A stretch of 64,000 bases of DNA from Cohnella phaseoli (GTDB taxonomy: Bacteria > Bacillota > Bacilli > Paenibacillales > Paenibacillaceae): the NCBI RefSeq assembly GCF_003386235.1, contig NZ_QRDZ01000006.1, positions 227,007-291,006 of the forward strand, written 5' to 3'. The notes beneath the pieces are model-generated. The model saw only the letters and a list, made by a program, of their open reading frames with translations, did not search any database and had not been told where the DNA came from. The position numbers were made by a program, and so were the translations under genes. Of the stretch, positions 7,816 to 16,493 are shown piece after piece (position 1 is the first letter of the stretch; every line of letters starts with the position of its first letter).

Positions 7816-10554
7816 ATGGAAACGTTGAGAGCGCAGCGGCTTCGTGCGGAAAATTTGGACGATCCGCTTGGAATAGATGTCGAACGTCCTCGCCTCGGAT
7901 GGATCGTCGACTGCGGGCGAAGAGGAGCGGCGCAAAGCGCGTACCGGGTGTTGGTCGCTACCAGGCCGGAGTTGCTGGACGAGGAAAAGGGCGATTTGTG
8001 GGACAGCGGCGTTGTGACGAGCGCGGCGACGCAGCAGGTGGAGTACGCGGGCAAGAAATTAGTCTCCGAGCAGCGGGCGTACTGGAAAGTGCGGGCGTGG
8101 GATGAGCTAGGACATGAGGGACCTTGGAGCGGGACGGGCTGCTGGTCGATGGGGCTGCTGAGCCGGGACGAATGGAGAGGCGTATGGATCGGGTCGAAAA
8201 AGGACGTTAAGCCGACGAAGGAAAAGCCCAAGCCTAACGTGTATTTGCGCAAGGGCTTCGGCGCGCGCGCCGGCGTGCGCAGGGCCACGGTATATGCGAC
8301 CGCGCTTGGCCTGTATCGCTTGTGGCTAAATGGGGAGCGCGTCGGGAAGGACGTGTTCTCGCCGGAGTGGACCGATTACCATGTGCGCGTCCAGTACCAG
8401 ACCTACGACGTTACCGACCGTCTGAGGGAGGGGGATAACGCAGTAGGCGTTCTGCTCGGACAGGGCTGGTACTCGGGCTATATCGGCATGTTCGGGTTTC
8501 AAAAATACGGCATGGACCCGGCTTTCCTGCTGCAGTTCAACATTGAGTACGAGGACGGCTCGCGAGACTGCGTGACGACCGACGGATCATGGACGGCGTC
8601 GCTTGGCCCGGTCGTCTCCTCGGATCTGCAGATGGGAGAGACAATTGACGCGCGGCTGGGGATGCCGGGCTGGAATGCGCCGGGCTTCGCGGATACGGCA
8701 TGGACACCGGCGGACGTCATGTACGATTATCGCGGCTGGATCGTTGCGCAGATGTCGCGGCCGATCCGGGAGACGGGCGAGCGGACGCCGTACAGCTTGC
8801 GCTGGACGCCCGACGGGCGCGTGCTGATCGACTTCGGGCAAAATCTCGCGGGCTGGCTACGAGCTTCTATAAAAGGCGAGGCCGGAACCCGGATCACATT
8901 CCGGTTCGGCGAGGCTTTGGACGCCAGCGGCGTGTTGTATACGGATAATCTTCGCTTTGCCCGCCAGACCGATGTCTACGTGTGCCGTGGCGGCGACGGG
9001 GAAGTTTTCGAGCCGACTTTTACGTATCACGGCTTTCGATATGTGGAACTGAGCGGGGACGGTCCTTTCGAGCTAGGAGAAACGGCGGCCGTTGTCGTTC
9101 ACTCGGAACTGCCGGAGACGGGGGAGCTGGAAACTTCGCATCCCCTGGTCAACAGGTTGATCGAGAATGTGCGCTGGACGCAGCGGGCGAACTTTATGAG
9201 CGTGCCGACGGACTGTCCGCAGCGGGACGAACGGCACGGCTGGACGGGGGACGGGCAGATTTTCTCCGGGACGGCCGCTTATTTTATGGACGTTTCGGCT
9301 TTTTACGCCAAGTGGCTCGTCGACCTGGAGGATGCGCAGCGGCCGACCGGAGCTTACACGGACTTCGCCCCGTTTATTTTCGGGCCGAAGACGGAGTTCG
9401 ACAACGATTTTACTTACACGCATACGGCTTCGGCCGGGTGGGCGGACGCTCCTCTTATCGTAGCTTGGCTGCTGTACGAAACGTACGGCGACCGGCGCGT
9501 GCTTCGCAAGCATTACGCATCGATGAAGCGCTGGGTCGAATTCAACCGCGCCTTGTTCCCGGACGGCATCCGGGACGATGTGTCTCAGTATGGGGATTGG
9601 CTGTCCGTGAACGAGCGGCCGTTCGAGGAGCGGATCGCCGAATTCGGCCGTATGGTCAGCCATTATTCCACGACGCCTTACGATATTTTCTCGACGGCCT
9701 ACATGGCTTACAGCGCCAAGCTGATGTCGGACATCGCTGCAGCGCTAGGCGAAGAGGAGGATCGTCGGACGTATGGCGAGAGGTTCGAGCACATTCGAAC
9801 CGCGTTCATCGACCGTTTTGTCGACGGGGAGGGACAGATCAAGGGAGATACGCAGACGGCCTACGCGATGGCGCTGGAACTGGACCTGCTGCCGGAACGG
9901 CTGCGGGAGGCGGCGGTATCGAGACTCGTCGGTAAAATCCGCGAGCTCGGTGATATGGCGACGACGGGCTTCCTGGGCACGAAGTTTCTGATGGATGCGC
10001 TTGTGCGGGAAGGGCATGCCGATTTGGCGTTCCGTCTGCTGCTGCGCGAGGAATATCCATCCTGGCTGTATTCGGTGCGCCAGGGCGCGACGACGATCTG
10101 GGAGCGCTGGGACGGTTGGACGGAAGAGCGGGGCTTCCAGGATCCGGGCATGAATTCGTTGTGTCATTACGCCTTCGGTTCGGTCGGCGAGTGGCTGTTC
10201 AGGAACGTCGGCGGTATCGGACGCGAGGGCGCGGAAGCGGGCTTCGGGGCGCTGTTGATACGGCCGCGTCCGCTCGGCGGGTTGACGTTCGCGCGCTGCC
10301 GCTACGACGGAGTAAGCGGACCGGCTGCTACAGAGTGGCGGATCGCGAACGGAGAGTTTCTGCTTAACGTGGAAGTTCCGGCCAACGCGACCGCGCTCGT
10401 ATACGTGCCGTCGGTGGAAGGTACCGAGGTGTTGGAAGGCGATACGCCGGCTCGTTTGGCGGAGGGGATCAGCGAAGTCGGCCGAGAGGACGGCTGCGCC
10501 GTGTTTCGAATCGGCTCGGGCAAGTACAGCTTCGTTTCGCTGCTGCCGGTGTAA
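7816..10554 (+). CDS. Alpha-L-rhamnosidase, glycoside hydrolase family 78
   Basis: A 912-residue enzyme with no signal peptide, so it should act in the cytoplasm on imported oligosaccharides. N-terminal beta-sandwich domains (LRAENLDDPLGIDVERPRLGW; YRLWLNGERVGKDVFSPEWT) are followed by the GH78 (alpha/alpha)6 barrel with the conserved catalytic-region motif DCPQRDERHGWTGD (about residues 462-476) and the later WERWDGWTEERGF. ATG at 7816 is chosen because GGGAGGCGGAG precedes it; an upstream TTG at 7801 lacks a Shine-Dalgarno. It hydrolyses terminal alpha-L-rhamnose and closes the transporter operon, which suggests uptake and trimming of plant pectin or other rhamnosides. Confidence 0.95.
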   Translation: METLRAQRLRAENLDDPLGIDVERPRLGWIVDCGRRGAAQSAYRVLVATRPELLDEEKGDLWDSGVVTSAATQQVEYAGKKLVSEQRAYWKVRAWDELGHEGPWSGTGCWSMGLLSRDEWRGVWIGSKKDVKPTKEKPKPNVYLRKGFGARAGVRRATVYATALGLYRLWLNGERVGKDVFSPEWTDYHVRVQYQTYDVTDRLREGDNAVGVLLGQGWYSGYIGMFGFQKYGMDPAFLLQFNIEYEDGSRDCVTTDGSWTASLGPVVSSDLQMGETIDARLGMPGWNAPGFADTAWTPADVMYDYRGWIVAQMSRPIRETGERTPYSLRWTPDGRVLIDFGQNLAGWLRASIKGEAGTRITFRFGEALDASGVLYTDNLRFARQTDVYVCRGGDGEVFEPTFTYHGFRYVELSGDGPFELGETAAVVVHSELPETGELETSHPLVNRLIENVRWTQRANFMSVPTDCPQRDERHGWTGDGQIFSGTAAYFMDVSAFYAKWLVDLEDAQRPTGAYTDFAPFIFGPKTEFDNDFTYTHTASAGWADAPLIVAWLLYETYGDRRVLRKHYASMKRWVEFNRALFPDGIRDDVSQYGDWLSVNERPFEERIAEFGRMVSHYSTTPYDIFSTAYMAYSAKLMSDIAAALGEEEDRRTYGERFEHIRTAFIDRFVDGEGQIKGDTQTAYAMALELDLLPERLREAAVSRLVGKIRELGDMATTGFLGTKFLMDALVREGHADLAFRLLLREEYPSWLYSVRQGATTIWERWDGWTEERGFQDPGMNSLCHYAFGSVGEWLFRNVGGIGREGAEAGFGALLIRPRPLGGLTFARCRYDGVSGPAATEWRIANGEFLLNVEVPANATALVYVPSVEGTEVLEGDTPARLAEGISEVGREDGCAVFRIGSGKYSFVSLLPV

Positions 10555-10568
10555 CGGTTTGAATGGGG

Positions 10569-10625
10569 AAAACCGCTGTGTGGGGATCGTTCGAAGGAAC
10601 GATCGCTGCTCGGCGGTTTTTTTGT
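10569..10625 (+). terminator. Terminator of the rhamnosidase operon
   Basis: AAAACCGC pairs with GCGGTTTT around an inner perfect hairpin GATCGTTC-GAAG-GAACGATC, followed by a run of seven T. Strong intrinsic terminator. Confidence 0.85.
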
Positions 10626-10800
10626 AGATCGTTTTTTGCCAACTGGCAAACCGAGGGGAGAATGGGGAAGGAGCGGGAGACGGAAGAGTCACAGAATCGT
10701 AGAACGCAGAGCGTCTAAGCGGCTTGCTTCGGCAATCGATAGCGGTCTACAATGGAGGGAGTTAACCTCCGGGTTGCGCGGGCGGAAGAGGTGCGGAGTA

Positions 10801-11442
10801 GTGAAGACGGCAATGACGACAGTTATACTGGCGGGCGGGCAAGGCAGACGAATGGGCGGGCAAAATAAGGCGTTGTTGACGCTTGGGCAGGAGACGATCA
10901 TCGAACGCCAACTGCGCGAAACATCGAAGGTGTGCGAAGAGATCGTTGTTGTCGCCAATGATTCCGGCTTTGCCGAACAATTGCTGAAGATGGCCCCGCA
11001 CATTCGAATCGCAGCCGACTTTTATCCGGGGGAAGGTCCGCTGGCCGGCGTCCATGCAGGCTTCCAAGCCGCCGCATCGCCGTATGTATGGCTGCTCGGC
11101 TGCGATCAGCCGTATCCTGACGCGGATGCGGCCGAATATTTGCTTGGTCGGTTGAGGAACGGTTCTGCGCAGGCGCTGGCGGCCGTTCCGCTGATCGACG
11201 AACGGCTGCAGCCGCTGCACGCAGTCTATCGCAAGGAAACGGGGGCGATCGCGGAGGAGCTGCTGCAGGCGGGAAGGCGACGTCTGCAGGATTGGCTGGA
11301 CCGGTTGGAGCCTTGCGCAATCGGGCAGGACGAATTGCAAGCCAACGGGCTATCGCTGGCCTTGGCGGACGATATCGATACGCCGGAACAGTTCGCCGAG
11401 GAGAACGCCCGCTGGGCCGAGCGCGCGCAGCAAAGGAGCTAA
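10801..11442 (+). CDS. mobA: Molybdenum cofactor guanylyltransferase
   Basis: A 213-residue protein with the nucleotidyltransferase signature LAGGQGRRMGGQNKALL at the N-terminus and GCDQPYPD, the family's metal/nucleotide-binding segment. MobA joins GMP from GTP to molybdopterin. The start is set at GTG 10801, eight bases after GAAGAGG; ATG 10813 is a possible alternative. The region before it (10626-10800) contains a GGAGG/CCTCC stem-loop at 10754-10770 but no identifiable riboswitch. First of three molybdenum cofactor genes on the same strand. Confidence 0.88.
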   Translation: MKTAMTTVILAGGQGRRMGGQNKALLTLGQETIIERQLRETSKVCEEIVVVANDSGFAEQLLKMAPHIRIAADFYPGEGPLAGVHAGFQAAASPYVWLLGCDQPYPDADAAEYLLGRLRNGSAQALAAVPLIDERLQPLHAVYRKETGAIAEELLQAGRRRLQDWLDRLEPCAIGQDELQANGLSLALADDIDTPEQFAEENARWAERAQQRS

Positions 11443-11446
11443 GTCC

Positions 11447-12715
11447 ATGATGCAGCAAGCAGACAACGTCGAGCGATATCGCCGCAAAGCAGTGCAGCCG
11501 GAAGAGGCGCAGCAGACGATATTAAACCATATTCGCGCTCTAGACGCGGAGAACGTAACACTATATGAGGCGTGGGGCAGATCCTTGGCCGAGCCGCTGA
11601 TCGCGCCGCATCCGTTTCCGCCGTTTCGCCGGTCGGGGATGGATGGTTATGCGGTGCGAACGGCGGATCTGGCTGAAGCCGCGCCCGGCCGTCCGGCAGA
11701 GCTGGTCGTGCTGGAACATTTACCCGGAGGCACGGAGCCGAAGCGCTCGCTCGGTCCCGGACAGGCGTCCCGGATTATGACTGGAGGGATGGTGCCGGAA
11801 GGGGCCGACGCCGTCGTGATGCTGGAGATGACCGAGACTGACGAGAGGGACGGCCTCTCGTTCGTGCGGATCGGGAAGGCGGTGCCGCCGGGCGCTAACA
11901 TTTCCGAAATTGGGAGCGAGATTCGCGAAGGCGAGCGGCTGTTGCCGGCAGGGAGGCAGGTCGAAGCGGGAGAGAGCGCCGTTCTTGCCGCTTGCGGCTG
12001 CGCTCGCGTTGCCGTAGCGCGACGTCCCAGGGTGGCGATTCTCTCTACCGGCAGCGAACTGCTGGAGGTGGACGAACCGCTCGCCCCCGCGAAAATCCGC
12101 AACAGCAATGCGCCGATGCTGGCCGCGCTTATCAGGGAGTTCGGAGCCGAGCCGACCTTGCTCGGCAAGGTTCCCGACGATCCGGAAGCGGCCGGCAAGC
12201 TTGTGCGTCAGGCATTGGCAGATTGCGACTTGCTGCTAACGTCGGGAGGGGTATCGGTGGGAGATTATGACGTCATGGTCGACATTCTCGCCCAGCCGGA
12301 CGTGAAGCTGCTGTTCAACAAAATCGCGATGAGGCCGGGCAGTCCAACATCTGCAGCGCTGCTCGGGGACAAGCTGATACTCGCGCTATCCGGCAATCCG
12401 GGAGCGTGCTTCGTCGGCTTCCACCTGTTTGTCGTACCGGCGCTGCGTCGAATGCTCGGCGTGCAGCGGCCGACTCACCCTCAGTTTACGGCCAGGCTGG
12501 GCGAAGACTTTCCGAAGGTGAACGCGTATCGTCGCTATATTCGCGCCTTTACGTCCGTTAGCGGCGACGGACAAGTGTGGGCTACGCCGACAGGTGACGA
12601 CAAATCGAGTCTGATGACGACGATCGTCGGAGCGGATTGCCTGATCGAAATTCCCCCGATCAAGGAAGGGTTGAGGCGGGGGCATCCGGTGAAGGTGTGG
12701 AAAATAGGACAGTAG
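11447..12715 (+). CDS. moeA: Molybdopterin molybdenumtransferase
   Basis: A 422-residue protein four bases after mobA. Motifs of MoeA are in order: FRRSGMDGYAVR, GQASRIMTGGMVPEGADAVV, the MoCF-binding domain (VAILSTGSELLEVDEP ... IRNSNAPML), LLTSGGVSVGDYD and LSGNPGACFVGFHLFV. It inserts molybdate into adenylylated molybdopterin in the cytoplasm. Full length for the family. Confidence 0.94.
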   Translation: MMQQADNVERYRRKAVQPEEAQQTILNHIRALDAENVTLYEAWGRSLAEPLIAPHPFPPFRRSGMDGYAVRTADLAEAAPGRPAELVVLEHLPGGTEPKRSLGPGQASRIMTGGMVPEGADAVVMLEMTETDERDGLSFVRIGKAVPPGANISEIGSEIREGERLLPAGRQVEAGESAVLAACGCARVAVARRPRVAILSTGSELLEVDEPLAPAKIRNSNAPMLAALIREFGAEPTLLGKVPDDPEAAGKLVRQALADCDLLLTSGGVSVGDYDVMVDILAQPDVKLLFNKIAMRPGSPTSAALLGDKLILALSGNPGACFVGFHLFVVPALRRMLGVQRPTHPQFTARLGEDFPKVNAYRRYIRAFTSVSGDGQVWATPTGDDKSSLMTTIVGADCLIEIPPIKEGLRRGHPVKVWKIGQ

Positions 12716-12753
12716 CGGGACATCAGGATAGAGCGGTAAGGAGACGGACGGAG

Positions 12754-13485
12754 ATGCGCATCATTCAAATTGTCGGATATAAAAATTCGGGCAAAACGAC
12801 TCTGGCATGCGAGCTTATTCGCGCCTTCGCCGCCGAAGACCGCAAAGTCGGAACGCTTAAGCACGACGCCCATCAGTTCGAGCCGGAGCCGCCGGGCACG
12901 GATACGTGGAAGCACCGGCAGGCCGGTTCGTCGACAACGGCAATCGTCTCTGCCGAGCGTACGGCCTGGGTGGTGGAACGGACGACGTCTATCGAGGAGC
13001 TTGTCTCGCAGATGACGCTGCAGCGGCTCGACGATCTGATCGTCGAAGGCTTTAAATCCGCGCCTTATCCGAAAATTGCGCTGATCCGAGAGGAAGAGGA
13101 CGCGGATTTGCTGCAGCTGTCCAACGTCATCGCGGTCGCGCTCCGCAAGCCGCTTCCGTCGGTCGAGAAGCGAGCGAGGGAAATGAGAATTCCCGTTTTT
13201 CTTCATTCGAGCCTCGACTCGTTCGAGCCTCTGCTCGCCTTTCTCCGCCAAGAGCCTATGGAATTGATGACTTCCTGGGAAATTAAAGGCATGAAGAAAG
13301 GACTCAAGGAAGGCCGCGAAGAAGGGATTAAGGCGGGGATAATCAAGGGCAAAGCGGAGGGTAAGCAAGAAATTGCCGTGAAAATGCTGCAGAAAGGCTT
13401 CGAGACGCCAACGATCCACGAGCTGACGGGCCTGTCCCGCCAGAAAATTCAGAAGCTCAAGGAAGCAATGCAGCAATGGAATTGA
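12754..13485 (+). CDS. mobB: MobB nucleotide-binding protein with an Rpn/transposase-like C-terminal tail
   Basis: Residues 1 to about 167 are MobB: MRIIQIVGYKNSGKTTLACEL (Walker A), KHDAHQFEPEPPGTDTWKH, LIVEGFKSAPYPKIALIR. The remaining 75 residues do not belong to MobB, whose usual length is about 160-175. They read SWEIKGMKKGLKEGREEGIK, then a Lys/Glu/Gly-rich helix, then KMLQKGFETPTIHELTGLSR and QKIQKLKEAM, the layout seen at the C-terminus of PD-(D/E)XK (Rpn/YhgA-like) transposases. The nuclease core is absent. ATG 12754 follows GGAGACGGACGGAG. Its stop codon TGA lies inside the TTGACA of the next promoter. Either a genuine gene fusion or the scar of an Rpn-type element. Confidence 0.9.
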   Translation: MRIIQIVGYKNSGKTTLACELIRAFAAEDRKVGTLKHDAHQFEPEPPGTDTWKHRQAGSSTTAIVSAERTAWVVERTTSIEELVSQMTLQRLDDLIVEGFKSAPYPKIALIREEEDADLLQLSNVIAVALRKPLPSVEKRAREMRIPVFLHSSLDSFEPLLAFLRQEPMELMTSWEIKGMKKGLKEGREEGIKAGIIKGKAEGKQEIAVKMLQKGFETPTIHELTGLSRQKIQKLKEAMQQWN

Positions 13486-13511
13486 CAAGTCTCGAACAAA
13501 TAGTGTAAATT
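13482..13511 (+). promoter_or_regulatory. Promoter of the T-box/proS' transcript
   Basis: TTGACA (13482-13487) and TAAATT (13506-13511) are spaced by 18 bases. The -35 hexamer contains the mobB stop codon. Good sigma-A type promoter about 40-60 bases before the T-box. Confidence 0.6.
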
Positions 13512-13544
13512 AGCGAAAAGCTATTTTTGATCCTATATACGATT

Positions 13545-13795
13545 AATGGCGTAGACCAAGGATATGAGATTCGGCCCCCGTCGTACAGAGAGGAAGCGCC
13601 TGGCTGCGAAGCTTCCCGACGGCACGAACACTCCCCGCCTTGTCAGCCGCAGCGGTGAACCCGAAGTATCCGCTGCCGGGAAAATCCCGTTATCCGGTTG
13701 AGGAGTGCCGATACGCGCGAGCGGAAGGCATTCGAATTAGGGTGGTACCGCGAACGAACACATTCGTCCCTTGACGAGTGTGTTTTTTATTTTGA
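13545..13795 (+). ncRNA. T-box leader (tRNA-sensing), proline type by gene context
   Basis: Contains the stem I elements CGTCG...AGAGAGGAAGCG ... GCTTCCCGACG, the universal T-box sequence AGGGTGGTACCGCG (13739-13752) whose TGG pairs with the tRNA acceptor end, and an overlapping intrinsic terminator AACACATTCGTC / GACGAGTGTGTT followed by six T (13757-13788). Such leaders permit read-through when the cognate tRNA is uncharged. The proline assignment rests on the downstream proS fragment; I could not place the specifier codon with certainty. It now controls a broken proS and a helicase gene. Confidence 0.93.
13757..13790 (+). terminator. Regulated terminator of the proS' T-box
   Basis: AACACATTCGTC pairs with GACGAGTGTGTT (one G-T wobble) across CCTT, followed by TTTTTTATTTT. 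It is mutually exclusive with the antiterminator that includes the T-box sequence. Confidence 0.88.
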
Positions 13796-13824
13796 TATCG
13801 AAAGCAAGGAGGCTGCACAAAAGA

Positions 13825-14235
13825 ATGAGACAAAGTCGATTGTTCGCCCAAACGTACCGAGAAGCGCCGACGGAAGCCGATACGACCAGTCATCGGCTGC
13901 TGCTGCGCGCCGGGTTTATCAGTCAGTTGGCGGCTGGGGTATATGCGTATTTGCCGTTAGGTCGCCGAGTGCTGCGCAAGCTGGAAAGCATCGTGCGGGA
14001 AGAGATGGACCGCGCCGGGGCGCAGGAGCTGCTGATGCCGGCGATGCAGCCGGCGGAACTGTGGCAGGAATCGGGCCGTTATGCCGCCTACGGACCAGAA
14101 CTGATGCGGTTAAACGATCGTCACGACAGAGAATTCGCGCTCGGGCCGACCCACGAGGAAGTCGTAACGGCGCTTGCGCGCGAAGAGATCCATTCCTACC
14201 GCAAGCTGCCCGCGGAACCGGGAGAGTACCGATGA
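13825..14235 (+). pseudogene. proS: Truncated prolyl-tRNA synthetase (N-terminal 130 residues only)
   Basis: ATG 13825 follows AAGGAGGC. The 136-residue product matches ProRS from its first residues ([46 protein letters not shown]) and includes motif 1 of class II synthetases. The homology stops at KLP, immediately before the motif 2 region (usually KLP followed by YQIQTKFRDE), and the frame ends six residues later (AEPGEYR, stop). Full-length bacterial ProRS is about 565-575 residues, so motifs 2 and 3, the editing domain and the anticodon-binding domain are missing and it cannot charge tRNA. There is no frameshift within the remaining part. Its stop overlaps the helicase start (ATGA), so it may act as a leader cistron. 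A complete proS must exist elsewhere. Confidence 0.9.
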
Positions 14236-16412
14236 GTTTCTTTGAACGAATGGCCGTTAAGGCAAACGTCGCTTTGAACGAGCAGCAGCGGCAGGCTGCG
14301 TCCCATTCCGAGGGACCCTTGCTGCTTCTTGCTTCGCCGGGTTCGGGCAAAACGACGACGATGCTGATGCGGATCGCTTATTTAATGGAAGAAAAGCGGG
14401 TCCCGGCAGAGCGGATCAAAGCAGTGACGTTCAGCAAAGCGTCTGCGGAGGATATGAGGGCGCGCTTTGCCAGATTGTTCCCTTCGCTGTCCGCGAACGC
14501 TCCCGACTTTTCGACCATACACAGTCTGGCCTTCGAGATTGTTCGGAATCATTTTCGCAGTCGCGGCGTTGCTTATCGGATTATTGAGGGACGAAGCGGG
14601 GAAGAGGACGACGGGCGGCCGAACAAGCCGAAAATTATTCGCGAACTGTACCGACGCGCGAACGGCGATTATCCGCCGGACGATCGGATGGAAGAGCTGA
14701 CGAGATACATCGGCTTCGTCAAAAACAAGCTGGTCCCGTCGGATCGGCTCTCGCAGATCAAATGCGACGTTCCAGGAGCGGAGAAGATCTACGAAGAGTA
14801 CGAGCGCTACAAGCGGACGGCCGAAGACAGACTGCTGATCGATTTCGACGATATGCTGACCGAGGCTGACGCGGCGCTGAGCGCCGACGCCTCGCTGCTT
14901 GCGAAATTTCAGAGCCGTTTCGATTATGTAATGACGGACGAAAGCCAGGATACTTCGCTTGTTCAACACGAAATTGTAGAGAAGCTCGTGCGGAAGCACG
15001 GCAATCTGTGGGCCGTCGCCGATGACGACCAGAGCATCTACGGATGGCGAGGCGCCGAGCCTGCCTATTTGTTGGACTTTAAGACGAAGCATCCTCATGC
15101 GTCCGTTTTATTGTTAGAGCAAAACTACCGTTCAACCTCGAACATCGTAGATGTCGCCAACCGCTTTATTAAGCGCAATCGCAATCGATACGATAAAAAT
15201 ATGTTTACGGAAAATTCGAGCAAGGAAGATATCGCCGTTACCGTGCTTCCCGACTACCGTTATCAAGCAAAATATGTGACGGAGAAAATTATCGACGACG
15301 GAGAGCTGGGCGACACTGCGATTTTGTACCGAAACAATAGTTCTTCCATCCTGCTCATGAATGCTCTCGACCGTGCGGGTATTCCTTTCTATATGAGGGA
15401 TGGGGATGCACGCTTCTTTTCCCACTGGGTCGTAGAGGACGTGCTGAACTTTATGCGGTTGACGTTTAACGATCGCCGCACGGATATTTTGCAAAGAATC
15501 CATTTGAAGTTCGGCGGATACATTTCGAAAAAGCAAATGGAACAGCTGTTAGAGCTTAAAGCGGACCCGGACGATTCGGTATTCGATCGCCTGGTGAAGC
15601 ATATTCCGCTGCGGGAGTATCAGGGGAAAGCTCTGACGGCGTGCAAGGCGGCATTTCGCAGCATGCAGGGAGCGGAGCCGCTGACGGCGATTCGCATCAT
15701 TCGCGACAACCTCGGCTACGACAAAGCGATCGATAAATCGTGCGAACGGATGGGCTACCGGAAGGAGACGCTGTTTGGCATTTTGCACGCCTTGGAGGAA
15801 ATTGCCGAGCCGCTGGAGACGATGGAGCAGTTCGCGGCTAGACTGAAATTTCTCGAAGGGCGAATGAAGCAGTCAAAGGGCGGAAAAGAGGCCGGGACGG
15901 TTACTCTGTCGACGCTGCATAGCGCCAAGGGTCTGGAATTTGCGCGCGTGTATGTCGTCGATCTGATTGAAGGCGTGCTGCCCTCCGCAGACGACGTTCG
16001 CAAATGGGAGGCGGGCGACGCAGAGGATATGGAGGAGGCGGCCAGGCTGTTCTATGTCGGCATGACGAGGGCGAAGCGCCGCCTGGAACTGATCTCGTAT
16101 GCAAGGAAGGAAGGGGAGCCGGTAAAGCCTTCCCGCTTCGTTGAAGACGTTCGTCGTTTGCAGCGGGATGAACCCGCCGGGAGGGCAGCGGAGGCCGGTC
16201 TTCAACGGTTCGTCCCTGAGAACCCGAATGCGATCCTCGATTCGTCGCGTCTCGTTGTCGGCGCTAAAGTCCGGCATGCCGTCTTCGGAGACGGAGAGAT
16301 TGTTCTGACGCTTGGGGATAGCATGGACATCCGCTTCCGCAAGGAGACAAAGCGGCTCTCCGTCAACATTTGCGTGCAGATGGGACTGCTCGAACCGGCG
16401 ACTGCGGAATGA
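14232..16412 (+). CDS. UvrD/PcrA-type superfamily 1 DNA helicase
   Basis: A 726-residue 3'-5' helicase. Motifs in order: Q-motif LNEQQRQAA, Walker [13 protein letters not shown] (about 33-43), motif Ia [10 protein letters not shown], motif II MTDESQD (near 234), motif [17 protein letters not shown], motif [13 protein letters not shown], motif [16 protein letters not shown], motif [17 protein letters not shown]. The C-terminus ([16 protein letters not shown]) is a Tudor-like segment as in PcrA, which there binds RNA polymerase. ATG 14232 overlaps the stop of the proS fragment, and GGGAGAG just upstream lies within that fragment. The frame is open further upstream but without homology. No other promoter is evident, so transcription seems to depend on the T-box promoter. 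Confidence 0.93.
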   Translation: MSFFERMAVKANVALNEQQRQAASHSEGPLLLLASPGSGKTTTMLMRIAYLMEEKRVPAERIKAVTFSKASAEDMRARFARLFPSLSANAPDFSTIHSLAFEIVRNHFRSRGVAYRIIEGRSGEEDDGRPNKPKIIRELYRRANGDYPPDDRMEELTRYIGFVKNKLVPSDRLSQIKCDVPGAEKIYEEYERYKRTAEDRLLIDFDDMLTEADAALSADASLLAKFQSRFDYVMTDESQDTSLVQHEIVEKLVRKHGNLWAVADDDQSIYGWRGAEPAYLLDFKTKHPHASVLLLEQNYRSTSNIVDVANRFIKRNRNRYDKNMFTENSSKEDIAVTVLPDYRYQAKYVTEKIIDDGELGDTAILYRNNSSSILLMNALDRAGIPFYMRDGDARFFSHWVVEDVLNFMRLTFNDRRTDILQRIHLKFGGYISKKQMEQLLELKADPDDSVFDRLVKHIPLREYQGKALTACKAAFRSMQGAEPLTAIRIIRDNLGYDKAIDKSCERMGYRKETLFGILHALEEIAEPLETMEQFAARLKFLEGRMKQSKGGKEAGTVTLSTLHSAKGLEFARVYVVDLIEGVLPSADDVRKWEAGDAEDMEEAARLFYVGMTRAKRRLELISYARKEGEPVKPSRFVEDVRRLQRDEPAGRAAEAGLQRFVPENPNAILDSSRLVVGAKVRHAVFGDGEIVLTLGDSMDIRFRKETKRLSVNICVQMGLLEPATAE

Positions 16413-16493
16413 GCAAGCCGCCGTAAGGCCGTTTGTTGACGCGGACTCCCGACTAAGACCGCATTGCTCCAGTCTGCGGCCGGGAGCTTGCGA

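Noticed and set aside
8982..9935. 317-codon frame inside the rhamnosidase gene
   Set aside because: Overlaps the GH78 catalytic region in another frame; Arg/Gly-rich shadow translation.
10626..10800. Molybdenum cofactor riboswitch before mobA
   Set aside because: A GGAGG/CCTCC stem is present, but I could not find the conserved core of the Moco RNA motif; a covariance search would be needed.
13698..14231. 178-codon upstream extension of the helicase frame through the T-box and proS fragment
   Set aside because: The extension has no homology, runs through an RNA leader, and the ATG at 14232 has both a Shine-Dalgarno and family-matching N-terminus.
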